Below are positions 44,078-55,742 of a DNA stretch of 64,000 nt, one piece after another. The position numbers and the translations under genes were made by a program. The stretch is from positions 1,240,001-1,304,000 of the forward strand of contig WOAB01000893.1 in NCBI GenBank assembly GCA_027886185.1, written 5' to 3'. The first letter of the stretch is position 1. Each line of letters starts with the position of its first letter. This stretch comes from Rheum nobile. Its lineage: Eukaryota; Streptophyta; Magnoliopsida; Caryophyllales; Polygonaceae. The notes below the pieces were generated by a model, which did no database searches, was not told where the DNA came from, and saw nothing but the letters and a program-made list of their open reading frames with translations.

Positions 44078-45401
44078 ATGGCTTCTTCAGCACCTCAGGA
44101 TCTCTATCTCACACAAGTAGAACGTGATGAAATCAGTGGTAAGGTGATCGATCCTGGTTCATCTTCACACCCTAGCTCTCTTTGTCTGCTTGCAAAACTC
44201 CATACAGATAAACCCTTTAACTTGCATGCACTCCGGAACACCCTCAAATTGGCCTGGAAACTACGAAAGGGTTTCACTCTCCATGCAAATCCATGCAAAT
44301 CTTTTCTCAATTCAGTTCAAGTGCTCTGAAGACAAAACCAAGGTTCTTGATGAGGGACCTTGGACTTTTGACAGAATTCTCCTTGTACTCAAAGAAGCTG
44401 GCTCTGTTCAACCTTCCCAGACTGCTTTTGACTCTGCATGGTTCTGGCTTCGCGTACAAGACCTTCCCCTCACCGCTGTTACAACGGAAACTGCTACTGT
44501 TATTGAGCGTTTATTTAAGAACTTTACCCCGCTACAGGAAGATGCCTCTTTAGAGAATTCTGGTTTCCTTCGTCCTAGAGTTGAAGTCTCATTTGATAAT
44601 CCTCTTCGACGGGGAGCTTTATTAAACCTGGGTCCTCTTGGAAAAATTTGGATTCCTTTTCAATATGAACGGTTACCAAACTTTTGTTATATATGTGGGA
44701 AGATTGGTCATATTCAGTCAGATTGTGATGATGAAGATGCAAAATCTTTTGAGAATCAGTATGGGCCCTGGTTAAGGGCTCCGCCTCTTTCCATCACACT
44801 TTCTTCCACAGGTTTTGATAGAGACGTATTTGATTCTGTTGGCCAAATTCCTTCTAAGAAGGGGCGAATCTTACTCCAATCTATTTTGCACAACTCTGAT
44901 GAAGATGATGCCACAGACTCCGCTCCACCAACCAATGTTTGTGTCCCTGAAGTTGAGAATATTATTGAGCAGGTGGAGCAATTACAGGTTTTAAATTCCA
45001 CTGCTACTGTTGTTGATCAGGCCCACAAGTTGTCTTCCTCTCCTTCACCGGGGTCCTCTTTAACTCCTTCGGCCCTACAAGAGATTCAGAACTTTTGCTC
45101 CATGCTTAATTCTACATTTAATAATCTTTTTGCTGAGCTGGGATCTGAGCTTATCAATGTTCCTGTCTCAATTGATTCGAATATTCAAATTCAGAAAGGC
45201 AAATGGAAACGGAAAGCAAGAGAAGCAGGGCATTCCGTGCCCACTACTACTATTACTCAGCTTGCTCCAGGTAAAAGGCCTTGTCCTTTGCCCACCCCTG
45301 CACCATATCCTAAAAAGATGTGTAATCAGTCAAAGTCTCCAATGGAGGACACCCAGATATCGACGGAAGAGATGCTCATCTCTTCCCGCCGGACACAATG
45401 A
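44078..45401 (+). pseudogene. LINE-2 ORF1 (DUF4283, CCHC knuckle), frameshifted
   Basis: ATG 44078 begins MASSAPQDLYLTQVERDE. A tandem duplication of atgcaaatcc near 44283-44302 shifts the frame, after which the protein continues to 45401 in the second frame. Blocks are DEGPWTFDRILLVLKE, AFDSAWFWLRVQDLPL, LLNLGPLGKIWIPFQYERLP and the zinc knuckle CYICGKIGHIQSDC. These define the DUF4283-zf-CCHC ORF1 of plant L1 elements, which coats LINE RNA. A Ser/Pro-rich tail ends at a TGA that overlaps the ORF2 ATG. An open frame upstream of 44078 starts with GTG and is not credible. Confidence 0.88.
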
Positions 45402-48400
45402 AACTCTTAAGTTTCAACTGCAGAGGCTTGGGAAACCTCCGTGCAGTTAATCGTCTTGCTCAGTTAGTTAGGAAGGAGCATCCCACAGTTTTGTTTCTTA
45501 TGGAAACTAAATCTTCAAAAAATCATATGAATAAAATAGCTGATCGTTTGGGTTTTTTGGGTTGTTTTGCTGTGAATAGCCATGGTAGGGGTGGTGGTAT
45601 TGCTTTACTGTGGAATTCTCTTGTTCAGTTGTCTATTTCCTCCTACACTAGTCACCACATTAATGTGTGCTTTCTGGACTCTAATGGTTGCTCAGACTGG
45701 ATGTGCACTTTCTTCTATGGGTGGCCTGAATCTCATCTAAAATATCTCTCCTGGGATCTGCTATTTGCTCTGTATCAGGAATCAAGTTCTGAATGGCTGT
45801 GTTTGGGAGACTTCAACCAAATTCTGTCTGTTACTGATAAATGTGGGGGGCCTTCTCCTATTCTTGCTCCTATGATTGCTTTTCAATCTGTTTTAGATAC
45901 ATGTGGGTTGACTCAGGTTCATTGGACTGGAAGGGCTTTTACTTGGTGCAATGGCAGGAAAGACCGAAATTGTGTGCAGGAAAAGTTTGATCGTGCCTTT
46001 GCTTCACTTGGATGGCATAACAGATTTCAGTCGGCAACTGTTAACAATCTTGGCTACTGGGGTTCTGATCACTGCCCTCTATCTCTTCTTGTCAATGCTC
46101 ATGCTCATAATAGTGTTCATGTTTCAAGGCCCCTTAGATTCGAGTCTATGTGGATTGGTGCTCTAGGATATGATAAAGTGGTTGATTCAGTCTGGAAGAC
46201 TCATTCTTCCCTCTCCTTCCCCCAGAAAGTCTCTCTTTTCCAATCTGCAATGTGTTCCTGGAACAAAGTTTGCTTTGGTAATATTGAACTCAAGTTGAAG
46301 AGCATTCAAAGCAAAATTGCAGACTACGTTTCCAATGCTTTGTCCAATACTGACTATGAGCTTCTTGTCACTCTTCGTCATGAAGAGAATGATTTATTGA
46401 CTCGTTTGGAAATGAAATGGCACCAGCGCTCTTGCGCTAATGTATTATGGTGTGGGGATCGCAACACTAAATATTTTCATCAAAGTTCAAGTATGAGGAA
46501 GAAAAGGAATCATATCTCTAAACTCTTCAGAGGCGACGGGACTGCTGCCAGCACTCATCAGGAGATGCAAGAAATTGTAACTTCTTATTTTGATAATTTA
46601 TTCACTTCAACAGCTCAAGATCCCCCTCAAGGTTTTCTTAATGGTATCACTAGACGTATTAGCCTTGCAGAAAATGAACGTTTGGATCTTCCCTTCACCG
46701 CTTCTGAGGTTATTGCAGCGCTTAATCATATCCATCCATCTAAATCTTCAGGCCCGGATGGTCTCCCAGCTCTTTTTTACAAGCATCACTGGACAACCAT
46801 TGCTTCAGATGTTGTTCCTTTTGTCCTGCAAATTCTGAATGGCAATGTTATGCCTCCAGATCTGAATCACACTTACATTTCCTTAATTTCGGAGACTGAC
46901 AATCCAGTTCATATGTCTGATCTGCGTCCTATTAGTCTTTGCAATGTTATTTACAAACTGATCTCAAAATGCATTGCCAACAGATTGAAGCCTCTTCTTC
47001 ATAGTTCCATTTCAAAAAACCAAAGTGCTTTCATCTATGGGAGGTCCATCACTGATAATACCATTGTTGCTGCAGAATGTTTTCACTATATGAAGAAGAA
47101 GAAGACTGGGAAAAGAGGATTCATGGCTCTCAAAGTTGATATGGCTAAAGCTTTTGATCGAGTTGAATGGAGCTTTTTGAAGAGAGTTATGGAGCATATG
47201 GAATTCATTTCTACCTGGATCAATCTGATTCTCAAATGTGTGAGTTCTGTATCTTTTTTCAGTTTTACTTAATGGGATTCCAACACCTCCATTTCGTCCA
47301 TCTCGAGGTCTTAGGTAAGGTGATCCTATTTCACCTTATCTTTTTCTCCTTGTTATGGAAGGACTGTCTAGCCTCTTCTCTGTCTTCCAAGCAAATGACC
47401 TTATTCATGGAATCAAAGTGGCTTCTTCGGCTCCAAATATTTCACATTTACTCTTTGCTGATGATTGCATCATATTTGCTCGTGCTGCTAATCAAGAAGG
47501 GCAGATTATTAAGGATCTACTTCAATCTTTTGAGAGTGCCTCTGGTCAGATGATCAATATTAACAAATCTCAAGTTTGCTTTAGTTCCAATGTCAATAGA
47601 GTAACCAGAGATTCTCTTTTGTATCAGCTTGGCTTTCCTGAAGTTGATTCTCATGAAAAATATCTTGGTCTTCCAATGGTTTTTGGAAGATCAAAGAAAG
47701 CTATTTTTTCACATATAGTTGATCGTGTCAGAACCAAGGCTCAGGGTTGGAAATGTTCATCTATTTCTCAGGCTGGAAGAGAGGTCTTCATCAAAGTTGT
47801 CCTTCAAGCAATTCCAACTTATTTCATGAGTTGTTTCAAGTTTCCCACTACCATTTGTCATGAAATTGATTCCATCATCTCAAAATTTTGGCGGGGTCTC
47901 AATGTCAGAGAAAAATTCACTGGTCTAAGTGGAAAGACTTATGTGTTCCAAAGGATTCAGGTGGCCTTGGTTTCAGAGATTTTGAGGCTTTTAACCTTGC
48001 TCTTCTGGGCAAACAGATTTGGAGGCTTCTTCTGGACCCAACATCAGTTGTTGCTCTCATTCTTAAGGACAGATACTTCCCAACAACTGATATACTTAAT
48101 GCCTCTTTTGGTTCTCATCCGAGCTTCATTTGGAGAAGTATCTCACAAGCTATTTGGATTTTAAGGAAAGGTACCTACTGGGTGCTTGGTAATGGCTCAA
48201 GTGTCAATTTCTGGACTGGAAGATGGTTGCCAAGACCTCATTCTTTTGCTTTGGTTTCTTCTCCAGTTCCTCAGGAAAATCACCTCTGTGTATCTGATTT
48301 TTTTTACTGGTCTTTATCAGATTGGAACTGGGAGGCTTTACAAGCTAGATTACTAGAGTGTGACCTTGATATCATCCGACAAGTCCATTGTGTGTCTCCT

Positions 48401-49530
48401 GCTTCTGTAGATTTATTGAGATGGTATTACTCAAAATCTGGTGTCTATTCTGTCAAAACTGCTTACAGATTTGTCATCAACTCTGCTCAGGATGCTGGTG
48501 CTTATTCCTCTTCTGCTGCTCCTGAACCAAATGCTTCTTGGAAAAAGATTTGGAAGCTCGAAACCATTCCTAAGGTTCAGAACTTTTTATGGAGATCTTT
48601 GAAAAAAATTGTTCCTTGTTTACAGACTCTAAAATTCAGAAAGATTGTGCATTCTGATCTCTGTTCTCTCTGCAACCAGAAGCATGAATCTTTATTGCAT
48701 ATTTTCAAGAAATGCTCTTTTGCAGTTTCGTTTTGGAAACTTATCCCTCGTCTTGATAATGTGATTGTGCTCTGCCCTGGTAGCTTTTGGGACTGGTGGA
48801 GTTCAGTTGTAGATATCCTCTCGCCAGTTGATCTTGCTCTCTGGGCTTCGTTCGTTTGGGCTCTTTGGTTTAACAGAAATTCAAGATCTTTTGAAAACAA
48901 GTTTATGGGACCTTCTGATCTTCTGTATTGGATTTTCATGCATCTTCCAAGTTCAGTTTCGTCTCCTTTGGTCTCTCATAGGCAGCTTGAGATTCAGGTT
49001 GCTTCTCCTTTGTCTTTTCAACCTTCCTCTTGCTGCTCTCAGCTTATGTACGATGCTAGTTTGTCTTTGGATGGTAAAGCTGCTATTGGCTTCATTTTGT
49101 CTGACTCTGTTGGATCTTTAGTTGTGTTGGGGAGTAAATCTTTAAAACTCAACACACCTATAGATATCTTGGAAGCTATGGCGATTCTCTAGGGTCTTGA
49201 AACTGCTTTGCGTTATGGTATTCTGCAGCTCGAGGCTTGGACTGATTGTAAGACTATTGCTCTCCAATGCTGCTCTTCTTCTTCTTATCCTCCTCAAAGG
49301 AATACCTCCCCCATGTTTTGTCAGCTTATTAACAACCTTCTTTTCTCTTTTTCTTCTTGCAAAGTAGGCTTTGTATCTAGGAACTCTAACTCTTTAGCTC
49401 ATGTTGTTGCCCAATATGGGCTTTCCTTGCCTCCTATAGCAATGGTCTTATTCTCTCATGTTTCTCAAATGCCAATGGCATTGGCTTGTAAGTTCTTTTC
49501 ATTATATATGCAAGCTTTCTTCAAAAAAAA
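45398..49530 (+). pseudogene. LINE-2 ORF2: endonuclease, RT, RNase H, frameshifted
   Basis: ATG 45398 overlaps the ORF1 stop. The apurinic endonuclease is complete by eye (FNCRGLGN, LMETKSS, CLGDFNQIL, WGSDHCPLSL). RT blocks follow: SSGPDGLPALFYKHHW, DLRPISLCNVIYKLISK, QSAFIYGRSITDN, VDMAKAFDRVEW and FADDCIIFARA. Then come the linker GGLGFRDFEAFNLALLGKQ, a zinc-finger-like region (HSDLCSLCNQKHESLLHIFK) and an RNase H region. Lesions are a frameshift at a T run near 47255, TAA in RGLR-GDP near 47315, a frameshift at an A run near 47912, and TAG at 49190-49192. The last frame runs into the poly(A), so the true stop is lost or very near the end. Confidence 0.9.
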
Positions 49531-49544
49531 TCTATACAGGAAAC

Positions 49545-52374
49545 GGTTAGCATCAAAACATAATTTCCGTCGGGAACGTTGTTATCTAGAGAACAAACAT
49601 CACAGTGGCAATTTGTGTTTAGAACACGTGTTAATAAGTTAAAATAGAAAATTAATTTTAAAATATTTTCTAAAATAGAATGGATAATCCTTAGCAAAAA
49701 AAATTTAAACTAACTAGTGTAATATCTGTGTCATGCACGGTTTTTTGAATTTCATATATTAATGTAAGAATAATTTAAAATATTTAAATTATGTATATAA
49801 TTTTATATTAAAATTATTAGCCACAATATTACTAAAACATAAAATATGTGTACTATAACAAAATTCTAGAAAAAAGGATATGTTAAGGTGCTATATTAAA
49901 AATATATTATAATAATATGTAATATTTGAAAATATTAAAATAAATTATATGAACTCAAAACTAAATAAATACAAGAAAGAAAGATAGAATAATTTAATAA
50001 CTAATTTTAGTCATTATAATATAAGAATTATATCATATTTCTATTTTTAACATTAATAGTTTATTTTTTGCTCTATTATTGGTGTATTTATATTTAAAAA
50101 ATCACAAATATGTATGCAAAAAATGAAATATGATCGACCCAATGGTTTGAAGTTGAGATTACAATCAAAATTAAATTGACATATCAGATTATGGGCGTTG
50201 AAAATTATCTAGCAAAAGCCATAATGCTTCTAAAATATTAAATTAGTTAATAGATATATGGACTATAATTTTTTACTGATACATATCTATTTGCATCCAA
50301 ATAATAATTAATGATATCAATTGAATATGTTAAAACCATAGGTGGGAATAGAGTAGGCGGTGAACTCACCAAATGACCCTTATCGGTTTGTCTTTTGATT
50401 TGTAAACGTTTGTGGTAATTTTTTCGGTTTGTGGTTAACGATTATTGGTCACTCAATATTTTACGTCTGTTTGGATATTGAATCACAATATGCATGTCAA
50501 CGTCAAGGTTTTAGGGTTTATCAATTATTAATGAGTATGAATCGAGATATGAATGATGAAACGAACTACTCTGGCAATATTTTTATTTGATAACTACAAA
50601 TTATAACAAAAAATAATTTATTTTTTGGCTTAAGATTTAACCCCAACAAAAACGCAATACATAAAATTGGTTTTAGTTCCCATATGCTCAAATCAAATAT
50701 AATTAGGTTTTAGTTTTCATTGAATAGAAAATATATTTGAATTTGGTGAAAAGTTCTTATAATTGAAAGGTATGAATTGGTTAACTCTATGATTCATAAA
50801 ACCTGATATTTGAGAAGAATACTTATCAACTCACATTATTCCTTGTAGTACTGCATGGATTTGTTTTATAATGAGTGAATATGTGCAAAGTAATGCATTA
50901 TTATGGGTGTCCAATTTTATGTAATTAAGTTAATTATATTATAAGAACCAAAACATAACATTATACGTAGCACATGAATCATGAAACATGTGATATAACC
51001 ATATATCGTAGTCATATTATGTACCAACATTTTGAAAAATGAGTCTGAGCATATATAGATGGAGATATTCCACAATTTTATATGTTGGATTAATTGATGT
51101 TATCTCCATACAATGATAACCCAACATAATATATCTATCTAGGTAAGTCAAACAAAAACCGTATGTATGTTTGTTAAAATTTTGTTCGATAATAATTGTA
51201 AAACAAATAAACTAACAATAATTGTTAAGATTGTCTGTTAAGCATTGTTAGTTTATTCACAATTTTTAAAAGGCAAAAAAATTACAAAATTGCACCTCAT
51301 AATTTAATTTGTTTTGTATATTCTAGTATTATTGCGTATATTTTTAATGAAACTATATAATATTAAGATAAATTATACAAATTTTGTATATATTTTAATT
51401 TCACAAATAATTAGTCACAATAAAATAGAGAAAACGTGTACTATAACAAAATTCTAGCAAAAGAATGACATGTTGAGATCCTACATTAAATATCATATTA
51501 ATATAAAATATTTTGAATGATCAACCATATTAACTCAAAAATAAAAAGAAATAAAAAATTTGTATTTATAATTATGAATACAAAATTAAATTGTATTTTT
51601 CAAATTTTATTTAAATTTGAATACTTTATATTTTGCTTAATTATTAATGTATTCATATATAAAAAAAAATGGGAAAAAATCACAAAATGACACGGATGTA
51701 AAATGGACATATAATTGTTCTAATGATTTAGGGTTGAGATCACAATTAAAATGAAATTGACTTATTAGATCATGGACTTGAATATTATTAAAAAACAAAA
51801 TTATCATTTAAAAAAAGCTAGGTGATTCTAAAATCTCAAATTAGTTAACATGTTTATGAGTTATAATATTTTATTCTTACGTATCTATTTTACCCATAAT
51901 ATATTTAAAGATATCGCTTTGATATGTTAAAAATAATAAACCATAGGTAGGAGCAGGGAAGGTGGAATCAACAAAATGTCCTTAGTGTAAATTAAGTTAA
52001 AATATATTAATAATTTGACAGTTAAGATTTTTTCCTTATAGTTTTTAGCTGCTAACATGCATGTCATTACCATGCATGTCATTACCAAGGTTTTGAGTTT
52101 ATCAAATAATGAAGAAGATTTTTTTATGAGGTTCTTGACTCGTTGGATCAACCTGAACCGTCCAATGACTTGTAATGATCAGTTCAACTTAACCCGTAAT
52201 TAGAACTGATCCATCCAAAACTCAATCCAAACTCGACCTAACCGACTTAATTGACAGATCTACAAATTTCAACATTAAATCAATAAAAAAAATTATATAA
52301 AATTTTCATGCACGTTCGATATCAAATAATGACCATAACTGATGGCAAATATCATTATATCATACGTGAAATTT
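49545..52374. other. Very AT-rich region with a diverged direct repeat
   Basis: No gene is supported. About 49700-50540 and 51290-52120 are diverged copies of one sequence in direct orientation. For example, ctataacaaaattctag recurs near 49855 and 51432, and matching ataggt(g/a)gga(a/g) tracts occur near 50338 and 51942. The offset is about 1.58-1.60 kb. The left copy begins beside a tgtcatgcacgg motif. They may be a tandem duplication or two old LTR-like or MITE-like copies; ends could not be fixed. Confidence 0.6.
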
Positions 52375-52550
52375 TTAATTTTCAAGAAATTTCATGGTAC
52401 ATATGGAGAGTACATTAACTTTCACATGCAAAGTTGGAAATAAACTGAATTTAATGATATTTGAAAAATTAATCATATTATCTATTATTATTATTGTTAT
52501 TGTTATTAGACTACATGAAAAAAGAAAATTATGGATGACGTCCATTGCAA

Positions 52551-52854
52551 TGACATCACAAAGAATAGAATCACAGTATTGGCCTATAAAAAAAGAAATT
52601 AAACATTGACGAGATACTGTGTTACCTGGCCTAGAAGAAATCCATTGGAGGGCATAAGGTTGTGGATGAGGCGTCGTAGGCAATTTGAAGTGGTTGACAA
52701 CCTTCTCATTCACAATATTTTCACAAGATCCTCCATCAATAATGACACTCAAGGAAGCTGTTTGCACTAGAGCCCTTGTGTGGAACAAGTTCTCTCGTTG
52801 ATCGCTTAAGTTGGCTTCCTTGACGGTGAGGAGACGACGCGTCACCAAGCTCAA
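52551..52854 (-). pseudogene. Gypsy-3 protease fragment
   Basis: The minus frame reads LVTRRLLTVKEANLSDQREN, SVIIDGGSCENIVNEKVVNH and HPQPYALQWISS, the same DGG-type retropepsin as in gypsy-2 and gypsy-4. Past VIAMDVIH (near 52550) the retroelement similarity stops and AT-rich sequence of unrelated character follows, although the frame stays open to 52375. Confidence 0.82.
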
Positions 52855-54350
52855 TGGTGTGCCCGCGTGCAGAGACGTGGGGTCGCAGTCATACGCGTCT
52901 TCATCCTCCTCAGCATTGTCTTCAGGGATCGCGTCAGTGTGGCCTCCTCGTCCTCACAAGACTCGTAGCCAGCAGCGGCTGTGGAGAATAACACTTTGCG
53001 AGCATTGGGACAATATTTCTTGTAGTGGCCTCTTCCACCACATTTGTAACACTCAATATCACGCACGCGATCATTGTTCATTGGCGCCTGTCTTGGCGCG
53101 TTCTGTCGCGGCGTGGTGGCCGGTGGCACGGTCTTTGCTTTGGGGGCTTGGCTAGACGCGACTGTGGTAGAGGCACTAGGGCGAACATTAGTAGAAGGTA
53201 AACCACTAGAGTTAGAAGAATACCTTTGTTGGCCACTGGAATATGTGTAAGACCTTCGGCGAGATAACTGTGCATGAATTTGCATCGCCGTGTGGGTGAG
53301 TGTGTTCATGTCTTTGATGGGCAAAATCTCGAGTTGATCACGGATGTTAGTGTTCAAGCCACTCAAGAATTTGGTCCTCAGAGTAGATGGTGCAACAGAG
53401 ATGTTGGCCTTGTAATACATGTCTTCAAGCTTGGAAAAGAACTCGAGTGGAGTCATCGATCCCTGGCGAGCCATGGCAATGTCCAATCTCATTTGATTCT
53501 GGTATTCTGGAGGCATGTATTTCCTGGTCATTACGTAGACTAATTGATGCCATTCAGTGACTCGTGCTCTGTGGCGTCGAACGCAGTCATCTTCGAACCT
53601 ATGCCACCACACGCGGGCGGCTCCTCGGAAGTGAAGCGTCGAGGCGTCAACATGGTCCTCAGGTGGCACACGATTATAGCGAAGAGTGTACTCTATAGCC
53701 TGCACCCATTCAAGAAACACAGAGGGGTTGTATTCACCATGAAAATGCTCGATTTTTACCTTGATGTGGGGTCGCTGGTATCGAGGCTGTTCTGGGGCTG
53801 GGTTGAACGCGATGTGTGGGACAACGTCATAAAGAGGGTTGTTAATGGCGTGCAATCCATGTGGTCTATCGCGTCCAACGTGGTGTCTATCGCGTTGTTC
53901 GCGATCTTCGCGGACAAAGTCATCCCTGGGCGCATAGGCGTCATCGCGTTGACGTCTTCGTGGCTGGGGATCATAGTTGTCGCGTCGATTGTCTCGCTGT
54001 TGAACATCGCGGCGCTCGCCGCCAATGCAGGAACGCGTTCTCCTCTGGGTTGGAGACGCGGCGAAGGTATCCAATCTGAAGGGTGATCCTGCAACTCAAT
54101 GGGATCTCTAAGAGGTGGATGGAAAAAATTTGGATTGACCATACCTGAGTCCTCGATCTCTTTGTCATCATACTCGTCGAAGTCGTCTTGGACATTGGGT
54201 GTGATCGACGTGTAGCCATTGTCATAACGCGGTGTTCGAACACTTTGGTGTCATAGATGATCGCGTACATCATGGCTGCGTTGCTGAGTAGGGGGTGTCC
54301 TCAAAGGATCATCGCGGGGGGCAGCTCCACGATCGTGGCGGCTGTGTCTT
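52851..54350 (-). pseudogene. Gypsy-3 Gag lacking its N-terminus
   Basis: From about 54345 the minus strand aligns by eye with gypsy-2 Gag from roughly residue 220 (Gag start at 14526). Shared blocks are PPLRDPIELQDHPSDWIP, VKIEHFHGEYNPSVFLEWV, STLHFRGAARVWWHRF, MTRKYMPPEYQNQM, PLEFFSKLEDMYYKA and the zinc knuckle CYKCGGRGHYKKYC. The frame is shifted near 54070 and again before the protease (about 52855). The first ~220 residues are absent because Gag is joined directly to an LTR fragment. Confidence 0.82.
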
Positions 54351-54404
54351 CTTGGCTTCTTCCTCGGCTTGGGCCGTCATGAGAGGCAGGGTCACATCAC
54401 CCTC

Positions 54405-54740
54405 CCCCACTTGGCTGTGAAGCGTCCCCGCTTCACCATCATCAAACTTTGGCTCAACATATGGAGTCAAGTCGGCCACGTTGAAGGACGCGTGGACTCC
54501 AAAATCAGGTGGGAGCTCGAGCTGATAGGCATTGTCCCCTATGGCCTTGACCACGCGGAAGGGACCATCTCCACGCAGTGCCAATTTGTGCTTTCGCCGC
54601 GAGGGAAATCTCTCTTTGCGAAGATGCACCCAGACAAAGTCTCCGGGGGAAAATACGACGGCGGCAGCGATGGCCTTGGACCTGGACCTTGTCACTCTAG
54701 TTGATGTGTCCTTGCCTCCTGTGTCAAGCCAAGTTGTCAA
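54405..54740 (-). pseudogene. Gypsy-3 integrase C-terminal tail
   Basis: The frame reads TRVTRSRSKAIAAAVVFSPG and then GDFVWVHLRKERFPSRRKHK, GDGPFRVVKAIGDNAYQLEL, FNVADLTPYVEPKFDD and the tract agtgggggaggg before an LTR start. The first words (TRSRSKAIAAAV) are otherwise encoded inside the LTR of this family (compare the frame at 55632-55363). This piece is therefore a fusion of LTR-coded and integrase-coded sequence. Confidence 0.75.
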
Positions 54741-54803
54741 AGGAGACGCCTTGGATCTAGTCTTGGTTGGGAAGTCACGTCTGAACGTCTCAATTGATGA
54801 AGA

Positions 54804-55636
54804 TGATGCTGAACGCGTTGAAGAACGCGATGTTTAGTGGTGGTGGTGATCACGGCGGCGATGGAAGCGAGTTGATGGAAGTATGGATAGCGGTGGCAGA
54901 AGCGATTGAATGGAGGGATAGACTACTTGAAGGGACAAGTCGTTGATGTCGTAGCGTCGACTGCGGAGGGGATAAGCTCGATGGAGATCGAGTGGTTGTC
55001 GTAGCGTCGGCGGAGGAGTGAATGGTGATGAGAGGGATATGGGTGACGTCCGATCAAGGGAAGGAGGGATTAACACTCGACTTTAAACCTTGAACTTTAA
55101 CTTTGAACGTGAGAAAGAAGCCAGTACAAAGTAGGGTATAAATAGGAAAGAGGTCTCGACCAAGACCTAATGGGCTTGGGTTGAAATGAGCCTAAGGTCT
55201 AGCCCATGCAAGCATGCAAAAGGCACAAACCCTAAAAGAAAAAGGAAACTATCTTAAATGCTATAAATAAGGAAACTATCTAAAACGTTGCAAATAAGGA
55301 AACTATCTAAACAAGCTGGAAATACCAAATATAGATATCGTCTGTAAAAGAACGTGTGAAACTCAGTGACGCGGTGAAGGCTTCGAAGTGATCATCACGT
55401 GAGACGACGACATGTCAAAGTCTTCAGAAGAACGCATTCTTTCACTCTCGATGGTGGCGAGGACGACGAGTCTGGGCTTGGTCTCTGGGCTTCCTTGGTT
55501 GGCGACGGCGCGTGTAATCAGAGACGCGACGGCGGCGGCGATGGCCTTGGACATGGACCTTGTCACTGGGCCTTGTGAGCGTAGGCTCATGGCTTCTTCC
55601 TCGTCTTGGGCCGTCATGGGAGGCAGGGTCACATCA
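54804..55636 (-). repeat. Gypsy-3 LTR
   Basis: On the minus strand it starts TGATGTGACCCTGCC and ends GTTCAGCATCA (833 bp). It shares with the gypsy-2 LTR the coding start (CATGACGGCC...) and the region of CGACGCTACG/TCGATCTCCATCGAG words. No primer-binding site follows its inner end. Confidence 0.78.
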
Positions 55637-55742
55637 TCGCTCCATTGCCCTTGTGCGAGCTCTTGTTATCGGGCCATTCGAGCGCACCTTCATTGCGTCC
55701 TCTTCGTCCTTCGCCGTCATCGAGGGGGTCATGGAGCTATCA
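55637..55742 (-). repeat. Gypsy-4 3' LTR, first 106 bp
   Basis: It matches 59941-59836 of the 5' LTR base for base except a few substitutions. The match ends where gypsy-3 begins (gagcg/atgatgtgacc). Confidence 0.88.

Larger units (their letters stand above)
43933..49544 (+). mobile_element. LINE-2: full-length non-LTR element with 14-bp TSD
   Basis: A perfect TCTATACAGGAAAC occurs at 43933-43946 and at 49531-49544. The second copy directly follows an A8 run (49523-49530), the poly(A) tail. The element body is 43947-49530 (5584 bp), with ORF1 and ORF2 in the usual plant L1 order. Perfect TSD and full length imply a relatively recent insertion, although both ORFs carry lesions. Confidence 0.95.
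52375..55636 (-). mobile_element. Gypsy-3: rearranged RT-less Ty3/gypsy remnants
   Basis: On the minus strand from high to low coordinates: an LTR (55636-54804), an internal 3' end with integrase tail and polypurine tract (54740-54405), and about 50 bp of a second LTR start (from 54404, TGATGTGACCCTGCC). This is fused at about 54350 to the middle of a Gag, followed by protease that stops abruptly near 52550 in AT-rich DNA. The LTR start and proteins closely resemble gypsy-2, so it is the same family. No RT, RNase H or integrase core is present. It was inserted into the 3' LTR of gypsy-4 at 55636/55637. Confidence 0.78.
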
